Assembly: GCF_003416765.1 (NCBI RefSeq)
Contig: NZ_QSNG01000001.1
Coordinates: 956,742-1,020,741 of the forward strand
DNA from: Paratractidigestivibacter faecalis
Lineage (GTDB): Bacteria > Actinomycetota > Coriobacteriia > Coriobacteriales > Atopobiaceae
Length of the DNA stretch: 64,000 bases
Direction: 5' to 3'
Positions 1 through 8,332 of the stretch are shown in pieces. The notes beneath the pieces are model-generated. The model saw only the letters and a program-made list of their open reading frames with translations, was not told where the DNA came from and searched no databases. A program made the position numbers and the translations under genes. Position 1 is the first letter of the stretch. The number at the start of each line of letters is the position of its first letter.

Positions 1-1086
1 CTCCTTGGTCGCAGACGGCTCCTCGCTCATATCAAGCGCCGCGGCATATTCTCTGAGCTCCCTCGCACCGCCCACACCCAGCTTCTCGTAGCCACGATGC
101 CGATAGGTTGCGACAGTTGCCTGGGCAACTCCCAATTCGGTCGCAATGGAAACCACGGTGGCACCCATAGCGGTCCGAGCGAGCACGGCGGCCTCGCGTT
201 CGGTCAAGGGTATCTTTGCCGCTTTGGCAAGACGCTGCTCCATGCGCCGCTCAGCGGAATCGCCAGGGATATCCCGTTCCTCTTCCGCATACTCCCCGTG
301 CGCCAGAGGACCAGTCTCCCCCTCCCGCCGTTCTCCAGCCCCCCGCACCCGCACCAGCTGGACAAGCGTGAGCACGATCACAAGCACCAGAAAGAAGCCA
401 TAGAAGGCGGTGTTCGGAAGGCCGGCGTCCAAGAGGTCCGAACGATACTCGCCCACGAAGCTCCGGAATGCCAGAAACGCCATATGACCCGCGAGCAACG
501 CGGGGACATCCAAAGCCGAGCGACCCCTCGCCTGCCACCGCCGAGCACCAAGCAAGGCGAGCGCAAACACCGCAGCACACAGAGTGCATGCGGCAAAAGT
601 CGAATCAAAGCCCGGTGCGATCGCAACAAGGACGCATGCCGTCGGCCAGACTCCCCCAACGCCGAACAAGCCAATCAGCCGAGCGCGTGAGGGACTTTCC
701 CGCACGAGGCCCAGTCCCGCGGACGAAAGCGCCCAACAGGACACCGCCGCAATCACACACACGAACTCAACAAGCGACATGACGTCGTTAAAAGCAATCT
801 GCTCAACCGTGTCAAGTCCGACATTGCCCCGCACGAGTGCATAGACCTCGGCCGCAGCCAAACCGGCCGTGGCAACCCAGCCCACGCGCACCACAATGAG
901 GCGAGCCCGAGCAACAATCCCTTGCCACCCCTGTCCCAGGCAGGACGCGAGCAGAGCAATCACCACAAAGAGCATGACGGCAAGCCCGAAGGCCGCTATG
1001 CTCACTTGCCCGGGAATCAGCGGCCCAAAGCTATACACCCCATACGGCATCGCTGCCAGAACCGCCGTCCAGACGCACCAGACCAT
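1..1086 (-). CDS. LuxR-type regulator with membrane N-terminal half (partial)
   Basis: The minus frame is open from an ATG at 1086 to the window edge, so the last residues are missing. About the first 230 residues are a run of hydrophobic segments resembling 6-8 membrane helices (for example near residues 5-20, 27-47 and 100-125). A charged linker follows, and then a LuxR/GerE helix-turn-helix at about residues 288-345 containing LTEREAAVL and TVATYRHRGYEKL. This architecture, a membrane sensor fused to LuxR HTH, is common in Coriobacteriia. The ligand is unknown. The ATG has GGGGGA just upstream at tight spacing, and no other in-frame ATG lies between it and the pckA terminator. It likely binds DNA while membrane-anchored. 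Confidence 0.8.
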   Translation of the reverse strand, partial: MVWCVWTAVLAAMPYGVYSFGPLIPGQVSIAAFGLAVMLFVVIALLASCLGQGWQGIVARARLIVVRVGWVATAGLAAAEVYALVRGNVGLDTVEQIAFNDVMSLVEFVCVIAAVSCWALSSAGLGLVRESPSRARLIGLFGVGGVWPTACVLVAIAPGFDSTFAACTLCAAVFALALLGARRWQARGRSALDVPALLAGHMAFLAFRSFVGEYRSDLLDAGLPNTAFYGFFLVLVIVLTLVQLVRVRGAGERREGETGPLAHGEYAEEERDIPGDSAERRMEQRLAKAAKIPLTEREAAVLARTAMGATVVSIATELGVAQATVATYRHRGYEKLGVGGARELREYAAALDMSEEPSATKE

Positions 1087-1171
1087 ACGTCCCCCAAACG
1101 ACTGCCTTTCCCCTAAAACATAGCGCGCGGCCCACGCTCCCCCGCCGCACGAATCGGTGGGCGGGCCCACG

Positions 1172-1202
1172 CACAAAGAGGGCCCCGGACGATCCGGGGC
1201 CC
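1172..1202 (-). terminator. Intrinsic terminator of pckA
   Basis: A perfect 10-bp GC stem (GGGCCCCGGA / TCCGGGGCCC, 3-nt loop) is followed on the minus strand by TCTTTG. It sits 30 bp beyond the pckA stop. Confidence 0.8.
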
Positions 1203-1232
1203 CACAGCTCAGGCTTCTTGGAGGCTCGAGCC

Positions 1233-2837
1233 CTACGCCACCCCAAGCGGGTGCGGGCCGGCGTTTCTCACCTCGTCGGACATGGAGGTCAGGCGGGCGG
1301 CGGCGTTGTCGACGAACATCTGGGCCAGGGACTCGGCCACGCGGTCATACTCGGCGGGGTCGGCCCAGGTGCTGCGGGCGTCCAGGAGCTCGGAGGGGAC
1401 GTCCGGGCAGCTCGTGGGAACGTCGAGGTTGAAGCGCTCGTCGTGGACGAAGTCGTAGTCGTCGATGACGCCTGACTGGGCGGCCTCGACCATTTTGCGG
1501 GTGTACCTAAGCTTGATGCGGCTGCCCACACCGTAGGAGCCACCAGTCCAGCCGGTGTTGATGAGGTAGACGCGGGTGCCGCCGTGCTCGATCTTCTCGC
1601 CGAGCATCTCTCCGTAGACCATGGGGTCAAGCGGCATGAAGGGCTCGCCGAAGAGGGACGAGAAGGTGGGCTGGGGCTCCTTGATGCCGCGCTCGGTGCC
1701 GGCGACCTTTGAGGTGAAGCCGGTCATGAAGTGGTACATGGCGGCGTTCTTGTCGAGCTTTGAGATGGGCGGCAGCACGCCGAAGGCGTCTGCGGTGAGG
1801 AAGATGACCACGTCCGGGATGCGCTTGGCCTTGCCCTTGAGCACGGCGTTGTCGATGAACTCCACCGGATAGGCCACGCGGCCGTTCTCGGTGAGCGAGG
1901 TGTCAAAGTAGTCCGCAACGCGGCTCTTGGGGTCAAAGACCACGTTCTCGCAGATGGAGCCAAAGCGGATGGCGTTCCAGATCTGGGGCTCGGTCTCCGC
2001 GGTGATGTTGATGGTCTTGGCGTAGCATCCGCCCTCGATGTTGAAGACGGCGTCGTCGGCCCAGCCGTGCTCGTCGTCACCGATGAGCTTGCGGTTCTCG
2101 GCGGCGGAGAGTGTGGTCTTGCCGGTGCCGGAGAGGCCGAAGAAGACCGTGGTGCCGTGCGACACGGGGTTCATGTTGCAGGAGCAGTGCATGGGAAGCA
2201 CGTTGTCCTCGACGGGCAGCAGGTAGTTCATGACCGAGAAGATGGCCTTCTTGATCTCGCCGGAGTACTGGGTGCCCACGACCAGGACCACGCGCTCCTT
2301 GAAGTTGATGACCACGGCGGCCTCGGAGTTGGTGTGGTGCACGGCGGGGTCAAGCTTCAGGCGCGGGGCTGCCATGACCACGAAGTCGGCCAGGCCGTAG
2401 CTGGCAAGCTCCTCCTCGGTGGGGCGGACGAGCATCTGGTGGACGAAGAGCGCCTGGCTGGCAAGCTCGGTGATGACGCAGAACTTGCGGGAGTAGCGGC
2501 GGTCGGCGCCGGCGATGCCGTGGACAACGAAGAGTCGGCGCTCGGAGAAGTGCGCGATGACCTCGGCCTTGATGCGGGCGTAGTCGTCCTCGGACATGGG
2601 GACGTTGACCTCGCCCCAGGCGATCTTCTCGTGGACGTCCTCGGTGTCAACGACGAAGCGGTCGTGCGGGGAGCGGCCGGTGTACTGGCCCGTGGTTACC
2701 GCGAGCGCTCCGGTGCTGGTGAGGGTGCCCTCTCCCCTGTCCACGGCCTTCTCGATGAGGACAGCGGGCGAGCAGTCGATCCAGGTCATGTCGTCGGTGT
2801 GCGCGATGCCGTAGTGCGAGAGCTCCTCGATGATCAT
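1233..2837 (-). CDS. pckA: Phosphoenolpyruvate carboxykinase (ATP)
   Basis: This 534-residue protein matches ATP-dependent PEP carboxykinase, which interconverts oxaloacetate plus ATP with PEP, CO2 and ADP in the cytosol. Diagnostic segments are the P-loop GLSGTGKTTLS near residue 235, the substrate segment TGRSPHDRF near residue 55, and IGDDEHGW with the metal-binding aspartates. In fermentative anaerobes the enzyme often runs toward oxaloacetate and makes ATP. The start at 2837 is chosen over an ATG-equivalent 14 codons upstream because AAAGGAGG lies 5 nt before it. It is monocistronic with its own terminator. The divergent upstream region shares TTGATACCACG with the adhE upstream region. 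Confidence 0.97.
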   Translation of the reverse strand: MIIEELSHYGIAHTDDMTWIDCSPAVLIEKAVDRGEGTLTSTGALAVTTGQYTGRSPHDRFVVDTEDVHEKIAWGEVNVPMSEDDYARIKAEVIAHFSERRLFVVHGIAGADRRYSRKFCVITELASQALFVHQMLVRPTEEELASYGLADFVVMAAPRLKLDPAVHHTNSEAAVVINFKERVVLVVGTQYSGEIKKAIFSVMNYLLPVEDNVLPMHCSCNMNPVSHGTTVFFGLSGTGKTTLSAAENRKLIGDDEHGWADDAVFNIEGGCYAKTINITAETEPQIWNAIRFGSICENVVFDPKSRVADYFDTSLTENGRVAYPVEFIDNAVLKGKAKRIPDVVIFLTADAFGVLPPISKLDKNAAMYHFMTGFTSKVAGTERGIKEPQPTFSSLFGEPFMPLDPMVYGEMLGEKIEHGGTRVYLINTGWTGGSYGVGSRIKLRYTRKMVEAAQSGVIDDYDFVHDERFNLDVPTSCPDVPSELLDARSTWADPAEYDRVAESLAQMFVDNAAARLTSMSDEVRNAGPHPLGVA

Positions 2838-3053
2838 GCGAACCTCCTTTGGCCGGCGGGTGCCGGGCGGGTCTACCACATACTGAAGCGTTTGATACCA
2901 CGTGCGGTCACAAGGGTGATTGTCCCCCGCCGCCCGCGCGACGAGCGGTAAAGTTTACAAACGGCCGCCAAGCGCGCCCAAAAGGTACCGCTCACCCGCA
3001 AGCGGACGCCGCTTGCCGGAGGCCTAGCCCGCCAGCCACGGAAAGGAAGCGCC

Positions 3054-3941
3054 ATGTCAGAGCTGACCCGCATCTCAAAGGGAGACATCACCGCAACCGT
3101 CGACTCCATGGGCGCGCAGCTCATGAGCCTCACCTGCGCGGGAGGCGAGTACCTCTGGCAGGGAGACCCAAAGTTCTGGCCGCGCCGCGCCCCCGTGCTC
3201 TTCCCCATCGTCGGCTGCCTCAAAAACGACGAGGCCATGAGCGCGCAGGGGCCCGTGCGCCTCAAGCGGCACGGCATCGCGCGCACGCGCGAGCACTCCA
3301 TCGTGGAGAGGAGCGAGTCCTCCGTGACCTTCCAGCTTGACTCCGACGAGGCCACACGCGAGCTCTACCCCTTTGACTTCCGCCTCAACATGACCTACTC
3401 AACCGACGGCACCTCGCTCGCTCAGCGCTTTGCCGTGACCAACACCGGCGACGTGGACCTGCCCTTCACCCTGGGCGGCCACCCCGCCTTCAACGTGCCC
3501 ATGCCAGGGGCCGAGGGCGAGACCTTCGACGACTACGCGCTGGTCTTTGCCAAGGCGTGGAGCCCGTCCGTCCCGGCCATAGACGAGAAGGGCATCCACG
3601 ACTTCGGCCGCATGACCCAGCTCATGGAGGACTCCCGCGAGCTTGCGCTCTCCCACGAGCTCATCGACCGCCACGCCACGCTCGTCTTCCACGACGTGCC
3701 CCAGAGCCGCGTGGCGCTCGTCGGCAAGAGGAGCAACCACGGCGTGGAGCTGGAGTTCCCCGGCTTTGACTACCTGGGCGTATGGACGGCCAGCACTGAG
3801 GCGCCGTTTGTGGCCGTGGAGCCCTGGCACGGCTGCGCGAGCGCCTACGACGAGGGCGAGAGGTTCGAGGAGAAGCGCTCAACGATGGTGCTCGCGCCCG
3901 GACAGAGCCGAGAGCTCGCCTTCACGGTAACGCCGTTCTAA
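3054..3941 (+). CDS. Aldose 1-epimerase family protein (LacX-like)
   Basis: This 295-residue cytosolic protein belongs to the galactose mutarotase-like superfamily, probably the LacX/YeaD-like branch that acts on hexoses or hexose phosphates. Family-typical segments are GGEYLWQGDPKFWPRRAP near residue 23, the LFPIVG stretch, TLGGHPAFNVP near residue 139 and VEPWHG near the end, with the catalytic-type histidine in GGHPAF. The start has GGAAAGGAAG 5 nt upstream. It is transcribed divergently from pckA and ends at a strong hairpin, so it is probably a single-gene unit. The exact sugar substrate cannot be read from the sequence. Confidence 0.85.
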   Translation: MSELTRISKGDITATVDSMGAQLMSLTCAGGEYLWQGDPKFWPRRAPVLFPIVGCLKNDEAMSAQGPVRLKRHGIARTREHSIVERSESSVTFQLDSDEATRELYPFDFRLNMTYSTDGTSLAQRFAVTNTGDVDLPFTLGGHPAFNVPMPGAEGETFDDYALVFAKAWSPSVPAIDEKGIHDFGRMTQLMEDSRELALSHELIDRHATLVFHDVPQSRVALVGKRSNHGVELEFPGFDYLGVWTASTEAPFVAVEPWHGCASAYDEGERFEEKRSTMVLAPGQSRELAFTVTPF

Positions 3942-3956
3942 GTCACCGTCTTGCCC

Positions 3957-4033
3957 AAAAACCGAGAAGCCCCTTCCTACGCAAGTTACGCTCCGCAAAG
4001 AACTTGCTTAAGGAAGGGACTTCTCGCCTTTTT
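3957..4033. terminator. Bidirectional terminator hairpin
   Basis: Long imperfect inverted repeat: CGAGAAG, CCTTCCT and GCAAGTT pair with AACTTGC, AGGAAGG and CTTCTCG. It is flanked by an A-run on the left and CTTTTT on the right, so it can end transcripts from both sides. The loop ACGCTCCGCAAAG resembles the conserved core of the two hairpins near 46 kb. Confidence 0.75.
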
Positions 4034-4036
4034 GGG

Positions 4037-4180
4037 GCAGAAAGACAAACTCCGCTGCGCACGGACATTCAGGGGCTCGGAACGTCCCCCGATAACGGAG
4101 TTTGTCTGGTAGTAGGACAAACCCCGTCATTGGTGGACAGTCTTGGGGCCAAAACGTCCGTAAATGACGGAGTTTGCCCC
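4037..4180. repeat. Two diverged tandem copies of a long inverted repeat
   Basis: Each copy is about 65-70 bp. One arm reads ACAAACTCCG or ACAAACCCCGTCA and the other CGGAGTTTGT or TGACGGAGTTTG. The middles are related: CGGACATTCAGGGGC...ACGTCC and TGGACAGTCTTGGGGCC...ACGTCC. Read as minus-strand peptide, the copies repeat the pattern KLRxxxTF with FVLLP/FVFLP. No convincing start site or conserved protein is visible, so this is called a DNA repeat rather than a gene. Confidence 0.7.
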
Positions 4181-4204
4181 AAGGCGACGACAGAAGGGAA
4201 ACGG

Positions 4205-5347
4205 CTAGCCGCAGGCAATCTCGGAGACGGCATCGATGGCGGCAGCCACGTCCTCCTGCGTGTTGAACCAACCGAAGCTGAAGCGCACGACGCCCCGCTG
4301 CTCGGTTCCGAGCGCACGGTGCATGAGCGGTGCGCAGTGGGCGCCGGGGCGGGTTGCTATGCCGAAGGCTTGGGACAGCATGTCTGAGACCTCGCCGGAG
4401 TCGAGCTCTCCCACGTTGAGGCTCACGATGGCGGCGCGCGCGGGCTGGCCGAGGTCGCCATAGAGCGGAATGCCGGGAAGACCGCGGACCCCCTCGGCAA
4501 ACGCCGCGGCAAGGGCACGCTCGTGCTCCCCCACCGCCTTGGGGCCACCGGCCTTCTCGAGGTACTCCAGCGCGGCGGAGAGCCCGGCTATTCCATGGGC
4601 GTTGAGGGTCCCCGCCTCAAGGCGCGTCGGCCAGCTCTCCGGCTGCAGTGGCTCGAAGGAGCTCACCCCCGTGCCGCCCATGTTCCAGGGCCGCACGTCA
4701 ATGCCCTCGGCCACGGCGAGGCCACCAGTGCCCTGAGGGCCCATGAGCCCCTTGTGACCGGTGAAGCAGACCACGTCGATGCCCATCTCGCCCATGTCTA
4801 TGGGGATGCACCCCGCGGACTGCGAGGCGTCCACGATGAGAAGCGCACCGGCGTCGTGTGCGATCTGCGAAACGAGCCGCAGGTCAACCACGTTGCCGGT
4901 CACGTTTGACGCATGCGTGCACACCACGACGTCACAGCCGCCGGCGCAAAGGCGCCGCAGGTCATCGTAGCCAAGGCGGCCAAGCTCGTCCGTGCCGGCA
5001 TGCTCCACCCGCACGCCCCTCTCGGCCGCGAGGCGGTTCAGGGGGCGAAGGACCGAGTTATGCTCCATGACCGTTGTGACCACATGCGCACCGGGTTTGA
5101 CCAGCCCGTTTATGGCGGTGTTCAAAGCCGCCGTGGAGTTGGGCGCAAAGCAGACGTGGTCTGGGCGCGCACAGCCCAGAAGAGACGCGACCTTCTCGCG
5201 GCACTCCCAGACCACGCGACCGGCGTCAAGGGACTCGGCGCACGCCCCGCGGCCGGGGTTTCCTATGGTCGTCATGGCACGGCACACGGCGTCCACGACG
5301 CATTGCGGTCGCATGACGCTGGTGGCCGCGTTGTCCAGGTAGATCAT
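4205..5347 (-). CDS. Cysteine desulfurase-like PLP enzyme (class V)
   Basis: This 380-residue fold-type I PLP enzyme resembles the cysteine desulfurase / selenocysteine lyase family, which releases sulfur (or selenium) from cysteine (or selenocysteine) as a protein-bound persulfide. Visible features are YLDNAATS at the start, VMEHNSVLRP, the PLP lysine in CFTGHKGLMGPQGTGG near residue 205, and a candidate catalytic cysteine in GAHCAPLMHRALGT near residue 335. The ATG at 5347 overlaps the DUF3343 stop as ATGA, indicating translational coupling. It is last in the operon yedF-DUF3343-desulfurase. A paralogue lies at 7172. Whether sulfur or selenium is the real substrate is inferred only from neighbours. 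Confidence 0.9.
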   Translation of the reverse strand: MIYLDNAATSVMRPQCVVDAVCRAMTTIGNPGRGACAESLDAGRVVWECREKVASLLGCARPDHVCFAPNSTAALNTAINGLVKPGAHVVTTVMEHNSVLRPLNRLAAERGVRVEHAGTDELGRLGYDDLRRLCAGGCDVVVCTHASNVTGNVVDLRLVSQIAHDAGALLIVDASQSAGCIPIDMGEMGIDVVCFTGHKGLMGPQGTGGLAVAEGIDVRPWNMGGTGVSSFEPLQPESWPTRLEAGTLNAHGIAGLSAALEYLEKAGGPKAVGEHERALAAAFAEGVRGLPGIPLYGDLGQPARAAIVSLNVGELDSGEVSDMLSQAFGIATRPGAHCAPLMHRALGTEQRGVVRFSFGWFNTQEDVAAAIDAVSEIACG

Positions 5348-5607
5348 GCCGGATCCCTCACGAGCTCCCACAGCTGCACCACGTCGGCTGCCGCCCAGGG
5401 GATGCCGGCGTCGTCAAGCCCGGCGAGAAGCGCGTCCTTCTCGCCGGGCAACACGCGCCAGGAGAGTCCGCAGCCGGCAGAGATCTGGCTCGGCACGGGA
5501 ATCATGCGCCCGGGAAGCCCCTTGCTGTGACAGAGCTTCTCGCAGGCCATGGCCGCCGTCGTGGTGTCGAACGTGATGACGAGGTAGTCCCTCCTGACGC
5601 GTGCCAT
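5344..5607 (-). CDS. DUF3343 putative Se/S carrier-like protein
   Basis: This small cytosolic protein (87 residues) contains ISAGCGLS, the conserved cysteine motif of DUF3343 proteins, annotated elsewhere as putative Se/S carriers. It probably accepts or hands on persulfide or selenide between YedF and the cysteine desulfurase, with which it is translationally coupled (ATGA overlap downstream, 2-nt gap upstream). DUF3343 genes commonly sit beside YedF-type proteins and desulfurases. Biochemical function is not established, so the role is inferred from context. Confidence 0.8.
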   Translation of the reverse strand: MARVRRDYLVITFDTTTAAMACEKLCHSKGLPGRMIPVPSQISAGCGLSWRVLPGEKDALLAGLDDAGIPWAAADVVQLWELVRDPA

Positions 5608-5609
5608 GG

Positions 5610-6230
5610 CTACGGACGGACCAAGTTGGTGGCCTGCTCGAGCCTCTGGCAGATGACGTACATGTTGGTGACCTCGCCGACGACGAGCTGCTCGGTGAGC
5701 CCGTAGTGGTTGAGGCAGGTGCCGCAGGTGAGGATCTCTACGCCCTGCTCGGCAAGGGCGCGAAGGTCGTCGAGGCAGGGGGAGCCCTCGCAGGTGAGGC
5801 GCGCGCCACCGTTGTAGAAGAGCATGGTGCGCGGCAGCTCGTCCTGCTGCGTCACGGCGTAGACGAAGGCCTTCATCAGGTTGCGGCCAAGCTCGTCAGA
5901 GCCCGCGCCCATGGTGTCTGAGCTCACCTGGATGACAAGGTTCTTGGCGGCGGGCACCAGGCAGCTGGCCTGGTCGGCCTCGCCGTCGGCCACGGTCACG
6001 CTCTCCGGGGCGGAAAGCGTCACGCGGAAGCGCTTCTCGCCAAGCTGCTCGGAGGAGACCTCGCAGCCCTTCTCGTGCGCCATGCGAGTCAGGTTCTGGA
6101 CGGCCACCTCGTTGTCGACGAGGGTCTCGACGATGCCCGCGCCGCGGAGGGAGCCAAGGGCCTTCAAGGTCTTGACCACGGGGATGGGGCACGCGTCGCC
6201 AATGGCGTCTACCTGCACGTTGTTTGCCAT
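5610..6230 (-). CDS. yedF: Sulfurtransferase-like selenium metabolism protein YedF
   Basis: This 206-residue two-domain protein has a TusA/SirA-like N-terminal domain with the CPxP motif (DACPIPVVKTL, near residue 10). Its C-terminal DsrE-like domain carries FYNGGARLTCEGSPC and EILTCGTCLNHYGL near residues 145-185. This is the YedF architecture annotated as selenium metabolism in anaerobes and often found with selD/selA, which are not in this window. The start at 6230 is preferred over one 13 codons upstream because AAAGGAAG precedes it. It is first in the operon, behind a short leader with a terminator-like hairpin. Confidence 0.88.
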   Translation of the reverse strand: MANNVQVDAIGDACPIPVVKTLKALGSLRGAGIVETLVDNEVAVQNLTRMAHEKGCEVSSEQLGEKRFRVTLSAPESVTVADGEADQASCLVPAAKNLVIQVSSDTMGAGSDELGRNLMKAFVYAVTQQDELPRTMLFYNGGARLTCEGSPCLDDLRALAEQGVEILTCGTCLNHYGLTEQLVVGEVTNMYVICQRLEQATNLVRP

Positions 6231-6247
6231 GAGAGCTTCCTTTCCAC

Positions 6248-6298
6248 AAAGGGCCCCTCGCTTCTGCAAGGGGCCCAGAGCCAGATGAACTCAGTATA
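6248..6298 (-). promoter_or_regulatory. yedF leader: -10 element and terminator-like hairpin
   Basis: On the minus strand TATACT (6298-6293) is a good -10 box but has no clear -35. About 17 nt later comes the stem GGGCCCCT / AGGGGCCC (6251-6276) and then TTTGTGG, just before the yedF ribosome-binding site. The hairpin can end transcripts coming from the chimeric ORF or attenuate the operon. Confidence 0.5.
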
Positions 6299-6315
6299 GG
6301 TCGCAATGGCCTACG

Positions 6316-7023
6316 CTACTTGGAGGAGACGACCTCCTTGCCAGTGGTGACCTCGTCCCACTTGGCCAGGGTTGCCTCGCGCTCGGAGCCGAACTTGGAG
6401 AGGTCCTCGTCCATGAGCTGGGACGTGTCGAAGTCCAGCGTCAGGCCGGAGACCGTCGGCAGGGCCAGCAGCAGGGTGGTCTTCTTGTCGATGTCGGCAA
6501 GCGCCTTGAGGTTGTCGTCGCTGGAGAAGAGCCACTCGATGAAGAGCTTGGCGTCCTCGACGTCGTCGGCGTTGGCGAAGGCGGCCACGCCGTCGGGGAT
6601 GTAGGGCATGCCCTCCTTGGGGTAGACGACCTCGAGGGTGCCGTCGGCCAGAATGTCGTCGAGGGTGTTGTCGATGTAGGTGATGCCCACGGCGGCCTCG
6701 CCGGCGGCGACGCGGTCGAGCCGGGCCGCAAAGGCCGACTCGAACTGCCCCACCATCTGGGGCGTGAGGTCACGGTAGCGCGTGGCGGCATAGGGCATCT
6801 CGTCCGACATGCCGCATACGTGGAAGGGCAGCTCGGACGTGTTGAAGCGCACCGGGAAGACGAGCGTCTGGGCAGGCAGTGCGTCGGTGGCGTCGCCATC
6901 GTCTATGCCGCAGATGACGGCCGTAAGGTGGCTGGCCGCAACCTGGGCCGCGACGGTCTGGGCAAGGAAGGTCCCGCTGCCCGTGCCGTCGGGCTTCTGG
7001 GCGCTGATGTTCAGGATCCTCAC
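6316..7023 (-). CDS. Chimeric ORF: glycosyltransferase N-terminus joined to solute-binding protein C-terminus
   Basis: This is a 235-codon ORF from a GTG at 7023 preceded by GGGGAGAG. Residues 1 to about 100 (RILNISAQKPDGTGSGTFL, GMSDEMPY, TRYRDLTPQMV) look like the first domain of clostridial-type GT4 glycosyltransferases. From about residue 103 (VAAGEAAVGITY, YPKEGMPYIPDGVA, DAKLFIEWLF) it looks like the C-terminal lobe of an iron(III)-type ABC solute-binding protein. It has no signal peptide, no nucleotide-sugar-binding domain and no first SBP lobe. The simplest reading is a deletion that fused two genes in frame near 6720, giving a probable non-functional relic. Family assignments are from motif memory, not a search. 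Confidence 0.65.
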   Translation of the reverse strand: MRILNISAQKPDGTGSGTFLAQTVAAQVAASHLTAVICGIDDGDATDALPAQTLVFPVRFNTSELPFHVCGMSDEMPYAATRYRDLTPQMVGQFESAFAARLDRVAAGEAAVGITYIDNTLDDILADGTLEVVYPKEGMPYIPDGVAAFANADDVEDAKLFIEWLFSSDDNLKALADIDKKTTLLLALPTVSGLTLDFDTSQLMDEDLSKFGSEREATLAKWDEVTTGKEVVSSK

Positions 7024-7105
7024 GCGTCTCTCCCCTTCCGCCGAACCCGTGCTCCCGACCACCGATATAGCGGACGAGAAAGACTCATCATGACTTACAG
7101 TAGAA

Positions 7106-7134
7106 TAGACTAACAAATTGTAAGCCGTTATACT
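7106..7134 (+). promoter_or_regulatory. Promoter of the second cysteine desulfurase gene
   Basis: TAGACT (7106-7111), a 17-nt spacer and TATACT (7129-7134) lie 38 nt upstream of the ATG, in an AT-rich patch between divergent genes. Confidence 0.6.
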
Positions 7135-7171
7135 AGTCAAAGCATAACCAGCGTACATTGCGGGGAAGGCC

Positions 7172-8332
7172 ATGGCCGAGCACACCTACCTGGACAACGC
7201 AAGCACCACATTTCCAAAGCCGCCCTGCGTGGCAGAGGCCGTGTTCAGATACATGACCGAGGCTGGCACCAACGTTGGCCGCGGGGAGTACGCCGCGGCC
7301 TTTGACGTGGAAGACATGGTCTTTGACCTGCGAAGCTCGCTCTGCGAGCTGTTTGGAGGGGTAAACCCGTCGGACGTCGTCCTCACCAGGAACGTGACCG
7401 AGGCAATAAACCTCGTCCTCAAGGGATGGCTTGCGCCGGGCGACCACGTGGTCGTGACGAGCATGGAGCACAACGCCGTCATGAGGCCGCTCACGCAGCT
7501 CGCCGCCCGGGGGGTGACGTTCAGCCGCGCGCAGTGCGCCCAGGACGGCACCCTCGAGGCCGCCGAGGTGGAGCGCCTCATCACCCCGCGGACGCGGCTC
7601 GTGGTGATGACGCACGCGAGCAACGTCTGCGGCACGGTCCTGCCCGTCGACGCCGTGGGAGAGGTCTGCCACGCCCATGGGGTTCCGCTCGTGGTGGACG
7701 CGGCCCAGACGGCGGGCGTCATCCCGCTCGACATGCGGGAGTGCGGAGCCTCCGCCGTCTGCTTCACCGGCCACAAGGGGCTTCTGGGCCCGCAGGGAAC
7801 AGGCGGATGCGTGCTTGACCCGGCGTTTGCCGAGGGGCTTGAGGCGCTTGTCGCCGGGGGCACGGGAAGCAGCTCAGACAGCGAGGAGATGCCCTCCTTC
7901 ATGCCCGACCGCCTTGAGGCGGGAACCCCCAACCTCCCGGGCCTGGCCGGACTTGCCGCCGCGCTTGGGTGGCTCGAGAAGACGGGAATGGACGCGGTCC
8001 GCGCCCACGAGCAGGCGCTCTCCCAGCGGCTCATCGATGGGCTGGCGCCCCTCGCGGCCGCCGGACGCGTGCGCATGATGGGACTCCCCACCTCAGAGGG
8101 CCGAACCGGCGTTGTCTCCATCCAGACGCCCGGCCATGACCTCGCCCAGGTGGCCCACGACCTCGACGCCCGCTACGGCATCCAGACCCGCGTGGGCCTC
8201 CATTGCGCGCCCAGCGCCCACAAGACCCTGGGCACCTTCCCCGCCGGCACCATCCGCTTCAGCCTGGGCTGGGCAAACACCGAGGCCGACGTCGATCTGG
8301 CGATAAGCGCACTGGGCGAGCTGCTGGCCTAG
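7172..8332 (+). CDS. Second cysteine desulfurase-like PLP enzyme
   Basis: This 386-residue class V aminotransferase-fold protein is paralogous to the one at 4205-5347. Shared landmarks are YLDNASTTFPKPP at the start, SMEHNAVMRPL, the PLP lysine in CFTGHKGLLGPQGTGG near residue 200, and the loop cysteine in GLHCAPSAHKTLGTFPAG near residue 345. It likely mobilises sulfur or selenium from cysteine or selenocysteine. GGGGAAGG precedes the ATG. It is transcribed away from the yedF operon with its own promoter, so the two paralogues may be used under different conditions. Its stop overlaps the stop of the opposite-strand gene through the palindrome CTAG. Confidence 0.88.
   Translation: MAEHTYLDNASTTFPKPPCVAEAVFRYMTEAGTNVGRGEYAAAFDVEDMVFDLRSSLCELFGGVNPSDVVLTRNVTEAINLVLKGWLAPGDHVVVTSMEHNAVMRPLTQLAARGVTFSRAQCAQDGTLEAAEVERLITPRTRLVVMTHASNVCGTVLPVDAVGEVCHAHGVPLVVDAAQTAGVIPLDMRECGASAVCFTGHKGLLGPQGTGGCVLDPAFAEGLEALVAGGTGSSSDSEEMPSFMPDRLEAGTPNLPGLAGLAAALGWLEKTGMDAVRAHEQALSQRLIDGLAPLAAAGRVRMMGLPTSEGRTGVVSIQTPGHDLAQVAHDLDARYGIQTRVGLHCAPSAHKTLGTFPAGTIRFSLGWANTEADVDLAISALGELLA

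Noticed and set aside
4004-4387. Protein-coding gene over the tandem repeats at 4.0-4.2 kb
   Set aside because: Open frames exist on both strands, but none has a ribosome-binding site and they overlap the desulfurase gene and a terminator; the repetition is at DNA level.
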